A stretch of 64,000 bases of DNA from Malachius bipustulatus. Lineage: Eukaryota; Arthropoda; Insecta; Coleoptera; Melyridae. A model generated the notes under the pieces. The model was not told where the DNA came from and searched no databases. It saw nothing but the letters and a program-made list of their open reading frames with translations. The stretch is from contig OU342632.1 of assembly GCA_910589415.1 (NCBI GenBank), positions 53,061,341 to 53,125,340 on the forward strand, in the 5' to 3' direction. Within the stretch, counting starts at the first letter, position 1. Each line of letters begins with the position of its first letter. Shown one piece after another: positions 44,550 to 55,330 of this stretch. The translations under genes and the position numbers were made by a program.

Positions 44550-45767
44550 AACGATCTTCTAGATCGTATTCCTGAAATCTGTTTACCTTGATGCCCTCGC
44601 AAATACCTTTAAAGCGCAAACTAGTTAAGTAGGTATGTATATAGCATAATATGTGTGTACTTACTTACAACAGTAGTTGATAAGTATAACACCATATATC
44701 TGTGAAAAGAAATATTATAATCATGAAATTGATGTTCACTCTTCGTTTAAGTGGGTAGGTAGGTACTTGTGAATTACACATCGATGATAGGAATGTGAAT
44801 ATGTATTTACCTATATGTGGACTAATTTAGAAACCGCTAGTTTTGATTAGCTATAGTTGACAAGACTGAATACTGTTTAAAAAAGTAAAAACAGGCTGTG
44901 ACTTCTATGTATGTACCTACTTATTCGCGAAGATGGACGTGCATGTAATGGTTTATTTGTGTGCAATTGTAACGTCAACGTGTAGGTACTGATAACCGTT
45001 AGTGCATTGGGATGTCAACATAAATTCGTGGTGAGATTACACATTACCTCAAGAAATAAATAAAGGCTACAGTTTTTCACTATAATGATAATAATCTTAT
45101 TAGACATTGTAATAGAAAATTGACCATTGAGGTCAGTTTTCTTACGAATTATAGGTATACACACTAAACATGCAGACTTTGAAATTTGTAAAAATGAATT
45201 AATTTTTTTTTACTAATAATTTAATTTAAGGAATAATTGATCCTAGTCAGGTTTTAGTTCTAATTTTGTTCCGCCGAACGAACGCTTGCTTAGATTAACT
45301 AAATGAAAGAAAAACTCTAGAAAACCCATTGCGAAGAATGGCATGAACAGAAATGAGATACAGTCTTGCTTCGCGAAATTTGAGACTTTATTTACTTTTG
45401 TGACGGTTACATGTTCCGGTATTTACGCCACCATCAGACAAATCTAACAAAGGTGGTCTCTTTATTCCATAATAACAGTAGAGTCAAACATTAATCGAGA
45501 AGCAATCATAACAACACCTTGAATCACGATTTGAGCCCCCCTTATAATATCAGTTAAAATCAAAGTTAAAACAAGACCTAACTTGGCCAAGAAGAATTAA
45601 GAACTTTTGATGTTTTTGTTTGTTGTTGATTGTCAATTTTAGTTATTTTCCAATATTTTCCAAAGACATTTTTGTAACTTCCAAACTATACCTAAGAGTT
45701 AGGTATAGGAAACCCTATAATATAGGTTGAAGGAGAGCTTCAATGCCTAATTGATGACATGATAATA
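44550..45767. other. AT-rich stretch, nothing recognised
   Basis: No coding or repeat signal. Confidence 0.55.
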
Positions 45768-46284
45768 TACAGGGCGTTGTATTTAAAATAAACAAGAAAA
45801 ATCGATTCGAAATCTTCAAAGTTTGTAGCTGGCTTTTGAACACCCTGTATAAAAAATTAAACTTCTCAATAGATATTTAAACACCTTCATGTGTATCCTT
45901 GTTGGCGCATGATGCGATGATTTTTAATAATGAAAAACTAAATTGGTTTTCTTAGTTTTCTGAACGGCTAACATTAGAATTTTTTTTCAAAAAATTTGAT
46001 AAAGCGCATAAACTGGGAGAGTTGGTGAAAGCAACATTATGTACTCAGAATTTAGATCTCAATCCAAAACTTGAAAAAAATGTACCCTCGTATTTTTGAA
46101 ATAAGAAAGTTGATTGTTGTGATTCTATAAAAGGACCAACCTGTATATTACAAAAATATTTTTAAAAAGTAGGGAAAATCGTATTTGATGGAGATGGAGC
46201 GGCACCTGAGTTTTTTTAGAATTATTTAGAATTCTTAGTATAAAAGCTACTTTGCCGCATTAATGAGCAACCCTGTATAGTAGT
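45768..46284. repeat. Cluster of MITE terminus remnants
   Basis: TACAGGGCGTTG at 45768, AACACCCTGTA at 45849, CCAACCTGTA near 46150 and CAACCCTGTA near 46278 all look like terminal repeats. The intervening sequence does not pair, so I cannot define complete elements. Confidence 0.4.
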
Positions 46285-46364
46285 TTTAATAACAGGAAGA
46301 ACAAGTTGTATCGATTTTATAAAGCATCATGCATGCATAAATAATAACCTGACATCTATAACTC

Positions 46365-46598
46365 CTAGAAAACAGGATCTCTTCTTTCTGCCATATGTGT
46401 AATAGTTTCGCAGTCACGTCGTAAGTTCTTGTAGTCTAAGTGCATTTTTGCTTCTACCATAATGTCTTGGGACATATTCGTAATTCTAATGCCGATGTTG
46501 TGCCGCATGACGGTGTTAATATTTGAACGCTGATGCCGTCTTAGGATGTAGAAGGAGTTTCCAATGCTACTTTCCGAGACATACGCGGCCTGTTCTAT
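46365..46598 (-). other. Unrecognised open segment with protein-like composition
   Basis: A 77-codon minus-strand frame lies between a TGA (46601-46599) and a TAG (46367-46365). It uses varied codons and includes SESSIGNSFYILRRHQRSN and RHNIGIRITNMSQDIMVEA. There is no suitable initial Met, so it would be an exon or pseudogene piece: AATAGAACAG just inside could be a splice acceptor. I do not recognise the protein. Its low A/T bias compared with the flanks is the main reason to note it. Confidence 0.2.
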
Positions 46599-46997
46599 TC
46601 ATGAGCTGAAGGTATATGAGAGGACGGGATAAATAAGGTAAGACGTCTACTTGGAGCATGCAGGCAAAAGAATATTAAGCAATTGAGGGAAATATTTGAC
46701 GGGTGGATAATCATTACTTGCCTTTTCGTGATTCCATTTTTCGCGGTCTTTTCTTCACAGACTGATTTATTCGTTACTCGGATTATACTCAACATAATAT
46801 AAAGAGGGATTCACTAGCTGTACTGCAAACTATATTAATCAAGTAGGTGATTTCAAAATTAGTCACATTAGCTACCAGTTGTTTTTGTGTCGTTGCTAAA
46901 GAAACAGTTTCTGAAAGTTATATGGGTAAGTAAGTAATGAAGTTTTATTTGAAAACATTGTGTCAGTTTTTTTTGCACCTCCATGATGGGGAACCTA

Positions 46998-47103
46998 TTA
47001 GATTAGATTAGATTAGATTATAGATTCATCGTGAGTGGGCCATTGTGACACCTCCACTGCGACCGTAGGTCTATTGTGGCTCACATCTAATCGTGCTACA
47101 ATA
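46998..47103 (-). repeat. Short interspersed repeat with (AATCT)n tail, copy 1
   Basis: On the minus strand the element runs TGTAGCACGATTAG..., passes GACCTACGGTCGCAGTGGAG and CACAATGGCC, and ends CACGATGAATCTA followed by AATCT repeats. That is the layout of a SINE or LINE 3' end with a microsatellite tail. A second copy is at 49091-49190. Confidence 0.6.
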
Positions 47104-47746
47104 ATGGGGAATATAAGTAATCCTTTGATGTAGAAATGCCGTGAAGGTGGGTCTGTATGTAGTATGTAGCTTCAGGAAAGGGAGTAGAAAGTAAGATGTG
47201 TATGTATTTACTTATGAGAGGGTAAAAAACCCTCGGTCGTCTCGCTGTAAAGTGTGTACACGTAATAACAGTGTATAATTACGCCGAAAGCATGCACACA
47301 GTGAAGACGTTTATACAGGCTGTCGAAAACGTTTAAGAATCAAATTACCCTTAAAATAAAGTAATAATTTCTTAAATCGGCCAACGGGTAAAAAAATTAC
47401 GTAACATTCAAGGGTGCATCGTCCCATATCAACCCTTTTTAAAATCATACAATTTAACACTACTTACTGTCTGACCTACTTACTGATGACTGCTCTTGAT
47501 ACACTCACAGCATGACTGTACCAAATTTGGTTTTTATAAGTTCAAGAACAGCTGAGATATTGAATTTTTTCGAAATTTGGAAACCCTGTTTCAAAGCCTA
47601 TTACTTCTGAGGGTTGCAATTTAACATAGAGAGTTGCGTTAAATTACTCTACGAGTATTTTGGGTTTCGCTACATGCCCCTGCTCTGTGCCGGTTCTTAT
47701 GCGAATCATAAGTGAAAATGCAATTTTACAACTTTAAAGCAGTGTG
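47104..47746. other. Unassigned DNA
   Basis: An orphan TATACAGGCTGTCGAAAACG (47321) looks like a MITE terminus. Nothing else recognised. Confidence 0.45.
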
Positions 47747-48609
47747 GATAGGGTGTCAGAAATTAGTAGGTCAATCTCTTGACCACAGATTGTTTGACCA
47801 AAAATAACGAGAAAAAATCATTTTCTCATGTCATTTCTCACATAGGCGCTCAAATAGGAGATACAGGGTATCATTGTCAATTTTTTTTAATATATCCGTT
47901 GCTTTTCAAAATATTCAGGTAAAACATTCCATAAGTTTCTTTCTCATGACGACACACTTTTTTCTAGACTTTTTCATAGAGAATGAAAGCGCGAGCGGAA
48001 GAACAGGTGCTGTAGAGCATATGTTGGTCCCTCAACGTTTTCCTGCGTACGCTTCTGGTTTGAAGGTATTGTGTTTTTTAGATCCAGCATTAGGTAATTC
48101 CTATTATAATTTTCAAAGCTTTTTTTTATAATGCCAAGTTCTAGGCATAGCTTAAATCAGTGAGTTAGTCAATCATAAGGATGCAATATCTCTTAAACTA
48201 AGCCCTGTAACAAAATTTTTACAAGAGTAAAAAAAAATAATAGAAATGAATGCTTGATCTAAAAAACAATACCTTCGAACCAGAGGCGTACTCAGGAAAA
48301 AGTTGGGGGTCAACGTGTTCTCCAGCCCTCGTTCCCTCCGCTGGCACTTCGATTCTCTATGAACAAGATGTAGCAAAAAGTGCGTCGTCATGAGAAGGAA
48401 ATTTGTGCAAAATTTCAACTGAATTAACTAAATGAAAAGCTATGGAAATATCAATAAATAAAAACTTCTTTATAAATTTGAATTTGGCACCCTGTATCTT
48501 GAAAGAGGGACGCCTAGGTATATGAAAAATGACATGAGAAAAGTTCCATTATTTTTGGCCCACTAATATGTGACCAAGAGCTTAACCTAATAATTTCTGT
48601 CATCCTGTA
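47747..48609. mobile_element. FB-J foldback element
   Basis: An 863 bp hairpin has left end ATAGGGTGTCAGAAATTAG and right end TAATTTCTGTCATCCTGTA. Arms pair for about 400 bp, including TTCTCATGTCATTTCTCA against its inverse, GATACAGGGTATC against GGCACCCTGTATC, and TTCATAGAGAATGAAAGCG against the inverse of CTTCGATTCTCTATGAA. The internal TACAGGGTATC pair may be the termini of a still older element. Frames at 47874-48131 and 48173-48418 are products of the palindrome. Confidence 0.82.
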
Positions 48610-48680
48610 GAATGACTTGAGATAGAGGAAAACAGCCCACATGCACCTATTTTAACTTTTTATGTTCTATTCCATTAGTC
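48610..48680. repeat. FB-A fragment
   Basis: CTTGAGATAGAGGAAAACAG, ATTTTAACTTTTTATGTTCT and TATTCCATTA match the FB-A arm at 32330-32395. Confidence 0.5.
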
Positions 48681-48892
48681 CAAGAGCCCAGAACCGCCAG
48701 ACCTTACTTATATTCTTATTAGCAAAATATGCAGCATATAGGGTAGTGTCAGTATGTATCATACTAACGAACGTATGCATACCTGCTAGCTTGTGATGGT
48801 GCCCAATTTTCAGATACAGGGTGCTAAAACTACGTAAATTCAGTTTTATCGCTCTTTATATCTGCCACCTAATTCTGTCCATCATTGTCTTT

Positions 48893-49087
48893 GTCTATGT
48901 CCTAAGTCCGTTTTCATCGTTGGCGATTACTGTCAGTGACAAATCATCGGCAAAGACAATCAGCCTTGTTTCCTTTTCTGTCTCCATTCTGAGAACCTTG
49001 TCATAGAAACTGTTCCACAACACAGGACTAAGAACCGATCCCTGTGGCACTTCGCAACTGGTCTGGTACTTCTCATTATAGGGTAGA
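48893..49087 (-). pseudogene. R1-like LINE RT fragment with intact FADD
   Basis: The minus-strand frame reads LPYNEKYQTSCEVPQGSVLS, VLWNSFYDKVLRME and RLIVFADDLSLTVIAN. CGVPQGSVLGP.LWN..YD.VL......FADDLAL is the palm region of R1/TRAS-type LINEs, and both catalytic Asp residues are present. The usual Gly of CGVPQGS is Glu and that of LGP is Ser. Homology stops after about 48893. On its 5' side it is interrupted at 49088 by the short repeat at 49091-49190. Confidence 0.75.
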
Positions 49088-49090
49088 GTT

Positions 49091-49190
49091 TTAGATTTAG
49101 TTTTAGATTCATCGTGACTAGGCCATTGTGATACCTTCACTGCGACCGAAGGTCTATTGAGGCTCACTTCTAGTCGTGCTACATTAACCC
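49091..49190 (-). repeat. Short interspersed repeat, copy 2, inserted in LINE RT
   Basis: Matches the copy at 46998-47103 (AGACCTTCGGTCGCAGTGAA; CACAATGGCC; CACGATGAATCTA) and ends in a degenerate AATCTAAAACT tail that runs straight into RT codons. Confidence 0.6.
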
Positions 49191-49810
49191 CATCAGGTCA
49201 GCCTCTTTAATTAAGCTGACTATCTTGATTGTTGTTACTGTATCCAGTCCTCTGGTATTAAAAAGTGTCTCCCGAAGGTCTGTGATCTGGTTGTTCGCCT
49301 TTCTTTTTCTCAGGGGAGTTTTTTCCCTCCTGGTCCAGCGGAATCGAGCTGGTTCTTGGAGTCGGATTAGAACCGATCTCCATAGTAGTTTCTTCAGTTG
49401 CCTGGACATCGAGGTTTTGGCTCTTCTCGTCAGAGCATATCTGTTTTACACATCCATGGATGTCCCAGGAGTGGCTGTTAAAGATTCGTCCACTTTCCTC
49501 GGAGGTCGCATACAAGGAGTAAGGCTTAATACAAGGGGTGCACCCTGTGACCCGAGGTTATGTTTGCCGCTAAGACTGAGTTACCCACATGCATCTCTTC
49601 GGCGCGCGCAATACCTTGAGATTGGGAAGGTTTTTATAGTGGTGCCTCATCCACGCATTCTGGACGGTTAAGTCAAGACCCCCATATCTCTCTGTACGCG
49701 AAGCATGTCCACGATACAGAGTCATATACGGTTTAACGGAGAGCCCAGAGTTCAGAGTATTCAGGATTCTCGGACTCTCTTTTCTAAAGTCTGTAACTAA
49801 ATTCATGTTG
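49191..49810 (-). other. Unassigned, possibly LINE-derived coding remnant
   Basis: Several overlapping minus-strand frames (49179-49409, 49258-49515, 49570-49806) have higher GC content than the flanks. They lie 5' of the R1-like RT on the same strand. They lack motifs I can name. ORF1 or linker sequence of the same LINE is possible. Confidence 0.3.
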
Positions 49811-50701
49811 AGTTTATGTTACTAAGTTATCTACAAGGCATGTTTTGTATCTCATATTAGCCTGGCTCTCTGATTTCCAGGCTCTTATGTGTAATGAGTT
49901 TATTTTTAGTGTTGAAGCTGCTTATGATCAATGGTATCTTCTTGAGTGTTTATTTTGGTATTTTCTTGAGTCTGTGGGTATTTGTTTATGTGTAGCATTT
50001 CTGTGCTTATGAGTGAAATGCTTCGGTTTTCAAACTTCAGTATCAATTCAAGGTAATTTCTTGAAATTCCAATATCGTGTGGGCTCGTTAAACTTGAGTA
50101 TTTTTAACTCTTATTGCTGTTAGTATTATGTACGGGCTCAAAATATGTTCTGAGGTTAAATGTAGATAGACTAACCATAAGTGTTTTGTTTGTGTTTCAA
50201 TTGCAATTATTGCTTCCATATTTGAAGCCGGGTTAATTTTGTCGAATTTAATGTTTGTTAATTATTAATTACAATAATTGTCATGTTTTGGCTTTATCTG
50301 TGAATCTCATTTTTGATGTTTAAGTTTGTAATTAGAATTTTATATTTACGTGATGATTTATTGAGGAATGTCTCTTGCATGTATGCGATGTGTTATGTTA
50401 TCTCGGCGGGACTTCTACCACTTATTTTTAACTATTTAGTTTATTTTCGAAATTTCAATCATGAGTGCATATTAGTCATAACTCATAACTGAGGTTTTTC
50501 TAAATGTTTGAACCGTGTTTGTGAATATTTATATTGTTTAATACTGAAAAAAATTCAAGTTGTTATAAAGCTATTTTAATTCAGTCTGATACATAAGTGC
50601 ATAATTGAGTCATTCTTTATAAGATGACCGGTCTCGGGAAAGAATATCTTTTTTAATCTTCTATCTGTCACCTCACATATTATTATAGGTAATAAGTTAT
50701 G
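49811..50701. other. T-rich stretch, nothing recognised
   Basis: No coding or repeat signal. Confidence 0.55.
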
Positions 50702-51262
50702 TACAGTGCTCATTTTATAAGGAGACATTCAAATATATCAAAAACTGCACAGCGGATCTAAAAAAGGGGATAATAAAAGTTGTTCGTCTTGAAGAGGAAC
50801 ATCCAATGAAACCAAAATCGACGTACCTGTTCGCCTCCTAGGGGTGGGGGGCAGCAGCTTTGCAATCTTAAATGAGAACCCACGTTTTTTATTGCAGATT
50901 CGTATTTTAAAGGTCCTAAAATCCCACGTATTTTTAAATTCCGAATCTGCAATAAAATAAATAAAGGTTTTGACCAAAATTTCAAATTTTTTTGTCCCCC
51001 CTTCTCCACCTGCATTGGGGGGTGGCAGCATTGTCCTATGTGTTTTCACTCATAAAATACAAATCTGCAATAAAACACGTGGGTTTTCATTTGGTTTTCA
51101 AAGTTGCTGGCCTTCACCCATAGGTGGTAGGAGTTTGTCGAGTTTGATATAATTTTATGTCCCCCTTCTAGACGTACAACTTTCATCCTCACTTTTTTTG
51201 ATCCGATGCGTAGGTAGTTTTTTATAGATTTGAATGTCAACAGATAAAATGAGCACAATGTA
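50702..51262. mobile_element. FB-K foldback element
   Basis: A 561 bp hairpin runs from TACAGTGCTCATTTTAT to ATAAAATGAGCACAATGTA, TA-flanked. Arms of about 220 bp pair through GACATTCAAATATATC, a GGATC-T/A-AAAAA block, GTTGTTCGTCTTGAAG, and AACCCACGTTTTTTATTGCA against TGCAATAAAACACGTGGGTT. The loop lies near 50940-51040. It has GC-rich internal patches (CCCCTTCTCCACCTGC). Overlapping frames are spurious. Confidence 0.82.
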
Positions 51263-51331
51263 TTTTCAAACATAATGTAATATCGTTATTTCTGACTGTT
51301 TAAAACTTGGGAAGTTGAAATTTACTAATTC

Positions 51332-51555
51332 TAACGGCCAATATTATAAACGCTGGTTAAGTTAACTGGCAGATTTCTGTGCCTGATTTTGAAGCTAATA
51401 TTGACCTCGAATAACTTTTATTTAAATTTTTGTAATCTCTTTTATGCCAAGAGTAATTAAATTGCAATAATTTCGACCTATAGTATATATCTTCACCAGA
51501 AACGACCACAGAAATCGGCCAGTTAACTAAACTAGCGTTTATAATATTGGCTGTA
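51332..51555. mobile_element. FB-I foldback MITE, copy 2
   Basis: A 224 bp hairpin has arms GGCCAATATTATAAACGCTG and AGCGTTTATAATATTGGC, continuing GTTAACTGGCAGATTTCTG against the inverse CAGAAATCGGCCAGTTAAC. It matches copy 1 at 42314-42540. Confidence 0.82.
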
Positions 51556-52213
51556 AGTGTAATAAAACTTAATAACATCATTTTCCGAATCTCAGAAATT
51601 TTGCATTGTAAAAAGATCAATATTTTTTTTTCACAACGAAAAATCATTCGTATTAATAAATAATTAGTTGCATATCTGGCCTCCTTGGCTACAGTCATTA
51701 TACTGTAACGTAACAGACCCGGGCCCGTTGCTCTGTGGCAAAAAGCCACTGTGTGATCGTCTAGTTTCCATGGGTTTCCCCTAATAGGACCTCTGTGTTT
51801 TCCTCATTGTGTTTACCGTCGTCTTTACCGTAGTCACCCCTGCTCTTTGATTGAGGTATGCCAGGACTACTATGCATGGCCGAAACGGATGCGCAAAAGA
51901 ACCTACTATTACTCATTGTATCTCGGTTGATTGGGATTTCTTTCGGAAAAGCGGGGAAATTTACTGAGACTTGTTGTTAACGGTGGACTTCCTATCAGAT
52001 GTCTAAAAGCGAATGATGGGCGAGAGAATTCGTTTGCAAGGGCGTAAAATGGTGAAGGGCGAGAGGGGCTGTGATTTTGCATCGAGAGTACAAAACAATG
52101 GAAAGCTAATGATGAATCCCTTTCATGCATTTTTCAAACTCCAATCCATTTCGGATTCCACTCTTTTGCACACCTGTGCCTTCTTATTATTTCGTTTTGC
52201 TTTTATTTCGTTT
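51556..52213. other. Unassigned DNA
   Basis: A moderately GC-rich patch at 51710-51900 and another at 52000-52090; no recognised coding content. Confidence 0.45.
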
Positions 52214-52715
52214 ACAGACTACCCGGTATATTGCGGGAATGTCTGTCTGATTTCCTACTCAATGATTTTCTTTGCTTAATTTCCTTTTTCTGTTTTCTTT
52301 GATTTCAGTTCAAGCAACAGCTCGAATTAATTAAAGAATACAACCATGTTGGTTACAGACTACCCGGGATATGGCGGGAATGTCTGTCTTGTTTGCCTAC
52401 TCGATGATTTTCTTTACCTAATTTCCTTTTTCTAGTCTCTTTGATTTCATTTCAAGCAACAGCTTGAATTAATTAAAGAATACAACCACTTTGGTTATAC
52501 AGACTACCCGTTATATGGCGGGAATGTCTGTCTTGTTGCCTACTCAACGATTTTCCTTGCCTAATTTCCTTTTTCTAGTCTCTTTGATTTCATTTCAAGC
52601 AACTGCTTGAATTAATTAAAGAATACAACCATGTTGGTTACAGACGATCCGGATTATGGCGGAAATGTCTATATGGCGGAGATGTCTGTCGCTGTTTACC
52701 TATTCGATGATTATT
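52214..52715 (+). repeat. Minisatellite, ~3.5 units of ~141 bp
   Basis: Units start at 52214, 52355, 52499 and 52640 with ACAGACTACCCG-like sequence, then GGCGGGAATGTCTGTCT, a TTTCCTTTTTCT tract, TTTCAAGCAAC and TAATTAAAGAATACAACCA. The last unit is partial and has its own small duplication (TATGGCGGAAATGTCTATATGGCGGAGATGTCT in part). Units differ by a few per cent. Confidence 0.85.
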
Positions 52716-55330
52716 GAATTCTCATTTTGTATTTTAATGAGCTTTACTCGTTGACTCGCTCTTCCTTTCGTTTGGGAATTTTTATGAGCGTTTATTGTTG
52801 TGGGCTTTAACCTGATACATAGGCACACTCCACCCTACTTTTATGACCACTTGTTTGTTAGTCGAGTTTCTAGCTTGGCCTGAATGTCAAGAGCAGTGTT
52901 GCCATGTTTGTTTGATTTCTACCTCCTCTTTAAACATTATACGAATTTATTTCCAATTGCTTTTCTCAATTGTGAAAGCGGGGTTTTCCTGAATTGACGT
53001 CATACTCATGATAGTTGTTTTAACTCATTTTGTTTATTTGTTGTGTTGTCGTTTTGCCTCACTGGGCTTCCTTTATTTGGCCTCTTTTGGACCGTCAATA
53101 CCTATTTCCCCTGCGGCTACCTTTTTGTTCTACCTGACCTCGTAAGGCGATGAGTCAATATACCTTATCATTTTGAATACGACGTTCTCTGCAATTCGCA
53201 GTTTTGTTTTGCTATTTTAAATGTGATGACCAACTGACCAAACTAGGCCGCTATTCTAAGATTATTCCGCAGGCTTGCCTGGGTAATAATTGAATGCTGG
53301 AATTTTTATGAATACCTATTCTGGAGCCGGCTTGTTTACGGATATCGGGACCAACCATCGATTCCACCGTGGTCCAAGGTTTTTACCCCTAATACCTGTT
53401 TAGAAAGTAGATAGCTCAGTCCAGACTGGTAATAACATTTTATAGCAATTTTTTGCGGAGTTTGTTTTTAAATTTTGAATGGAGTTGACATTCGTAGGAT
53501 GTGATAGAGGAGTTTTGTTTTTGATTCATTTTGAATGGCTTTTCACATACTCGGGACTAATTTGTTTTTGGTTGCTTTGAATTCCTATTTGCTGAATTGC
53601 CTATACTACAACTGCGGGTGCTTTTTTTGTCCCGTTGTGTTCTACGATTTCCACTTTAAAGAGTCAAGTTCTTTTACTGGTTCACCGGAGGTCTTCATCT
53701 GGACATCGAGATGAATCCCTCCCCCAGCGTATGATTATCGAGTACCTATTATAAATCCTAATCGGTTGTTGTAATGGAATTAGTATATCCTAATAATGTT
53801 TGCGAAGTAGCAGATGCTACATCTGACAACGCTGCCTTGGTCTATCTGGACCTATTGTATATCGGAGGGTGCTCCGCTACACGGTCTTTGTTATGGTGCA
53901 ATACAATGAGAGGAATTGCTAGCTTTCACTTTCTAATATCGTATAATCTAACGGGACTCTTCCTGCCGTGGACTCTTTATTGGTTAACGTGATTGAGTAG
54001 GTACCTACTAGGTATTTGCTGCTGATGCCGCCCCCTAGCTGATTATTTTACTTGATTTAAAATGGGATCTGCGTTCGTGGACTTGGCGAATCTGTTTGAT
54101 TATTTATTTATTTGGATTTTGTTTTGAAGAGATCTTCCCTAACTGGTTGTATGTGGAAATTCAACTGGCGTTGGTGGGGATTTATGAATCAGTATTTATT
54201 TATTGATTTGGATTTCGTTTGAAGACTGATTAGTTCTAACTGATTGTATGTGGAAATTTCCATAATCGTAAAGGAAAGAGCGTATGGAGTGCATAGAATC
54301 TACCATCTCGTTTAAGCTCCTTTTGGATAGGAAAATTCACGGTTTTTCTGGGTTTATTGGTTAGGAAATTTGTAACGAGTGCATAGAAACTACCATCTCA
54401 TCTACAAATTTGGTTTAAAGGATGGCAGACCTGGAGTGCGCTAATAAAAGCCGTCTCGTTGATCTTCCAAGCAAGGGTTAAGGAATATGACAGAGCTCGA
54501 TCGAAGTCTGATCTCACTCTGCCCCGAGCTGTGGTAAGCCGTTTGCTTTTATAGATGCCGCAGCCCGCCTTCTAAACACGACACGCAACAATAATGCACC
54601 TTATTGGCACTGCCCTATACCGTGATTTTATGTGTTTTATTCCTTATCATATTTCCTTTATCTTAAGACTTGACGAGTTGACCTCGCGGCTATCTTACTG
54701 AATTGTCATAAACCTGAACTACCTAAATTTTCCTTCAAATCGGTCAACGCGTTCTGTACCTTTCCATTGTGCCTCCCTATTCTAATTACACCGGCTTAAC
54801 TTTCATTTCGCATTTTCACCTACTTACTGTTTCGGAACCATGGTGGATTTTTGGCTATTGCAGTTTATCAATTCGCCCTATGGATTGATTAAAGTTTCAT
54901 TACCGTAGGTGGAGTACCTAGTGACTTACTATTGTCTTTGCATGGAGTTATTGTTTGATTCATGATTCCACAAAAATCTTCCACACGGCGGTCTGTTTCT
55001 AGGTCAGCTCATCCTTTCGTCACGCGGGTCGAGAGTGTCTTTTATAAAGACATCTGGCAATGGCTTGCCCTTGCCGTTGCCGCTTTCTCGAAGAACTGAA
55101 ATGTGACCAGCTAGAGCGATTCTATTTTTCTGAATATTTAATGAGCTGACGGGATCGTTTACTTGATGTAACGGCGGGTGGCTGCGTTTTAATTTTCTAA
55201 CAATTTTACCTTTAGGTATTTACGTACTTAATGCTTGCACTGTTTGCTTTTTCGATTTGGGCTGATTTAACGAGGGAGGTGGAAATAATTTCCTTATCAT
55301 CCTACCTAGGTGCGATCCATTTCAATACAT
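52716..55330. other. T-rich region of unknown nature
   Basis: About 2.6 kb distinctly T-rich on the plus strand with intermediate GC content, unlike its AT-rich neighbours. Between 54100 and 54460 are degenerate direct repeats: GAGTGCATAGAAWCTACCATCTC twice in part, and ACTGGTTGTATGTGGAAATT / ACTGATTGTATGTGGAAATT. No frame exceeds 72 codons. It could be the non-coding body of an unknown element or an amplified array with the minisatellite to its left. Confidence 0.4.

Noticed and set aside
49225..49671. 148-codon plus-strand frame
   Set aside because: Opposite strand to an adjoining LINE relic, with no motif and an irregular composition.
52214..52715. CRISPR array
   Set aside because: Units of about 141 bp are similar throughout, with no short repeat and unique spacer pattern, in eukaryotic DNA.
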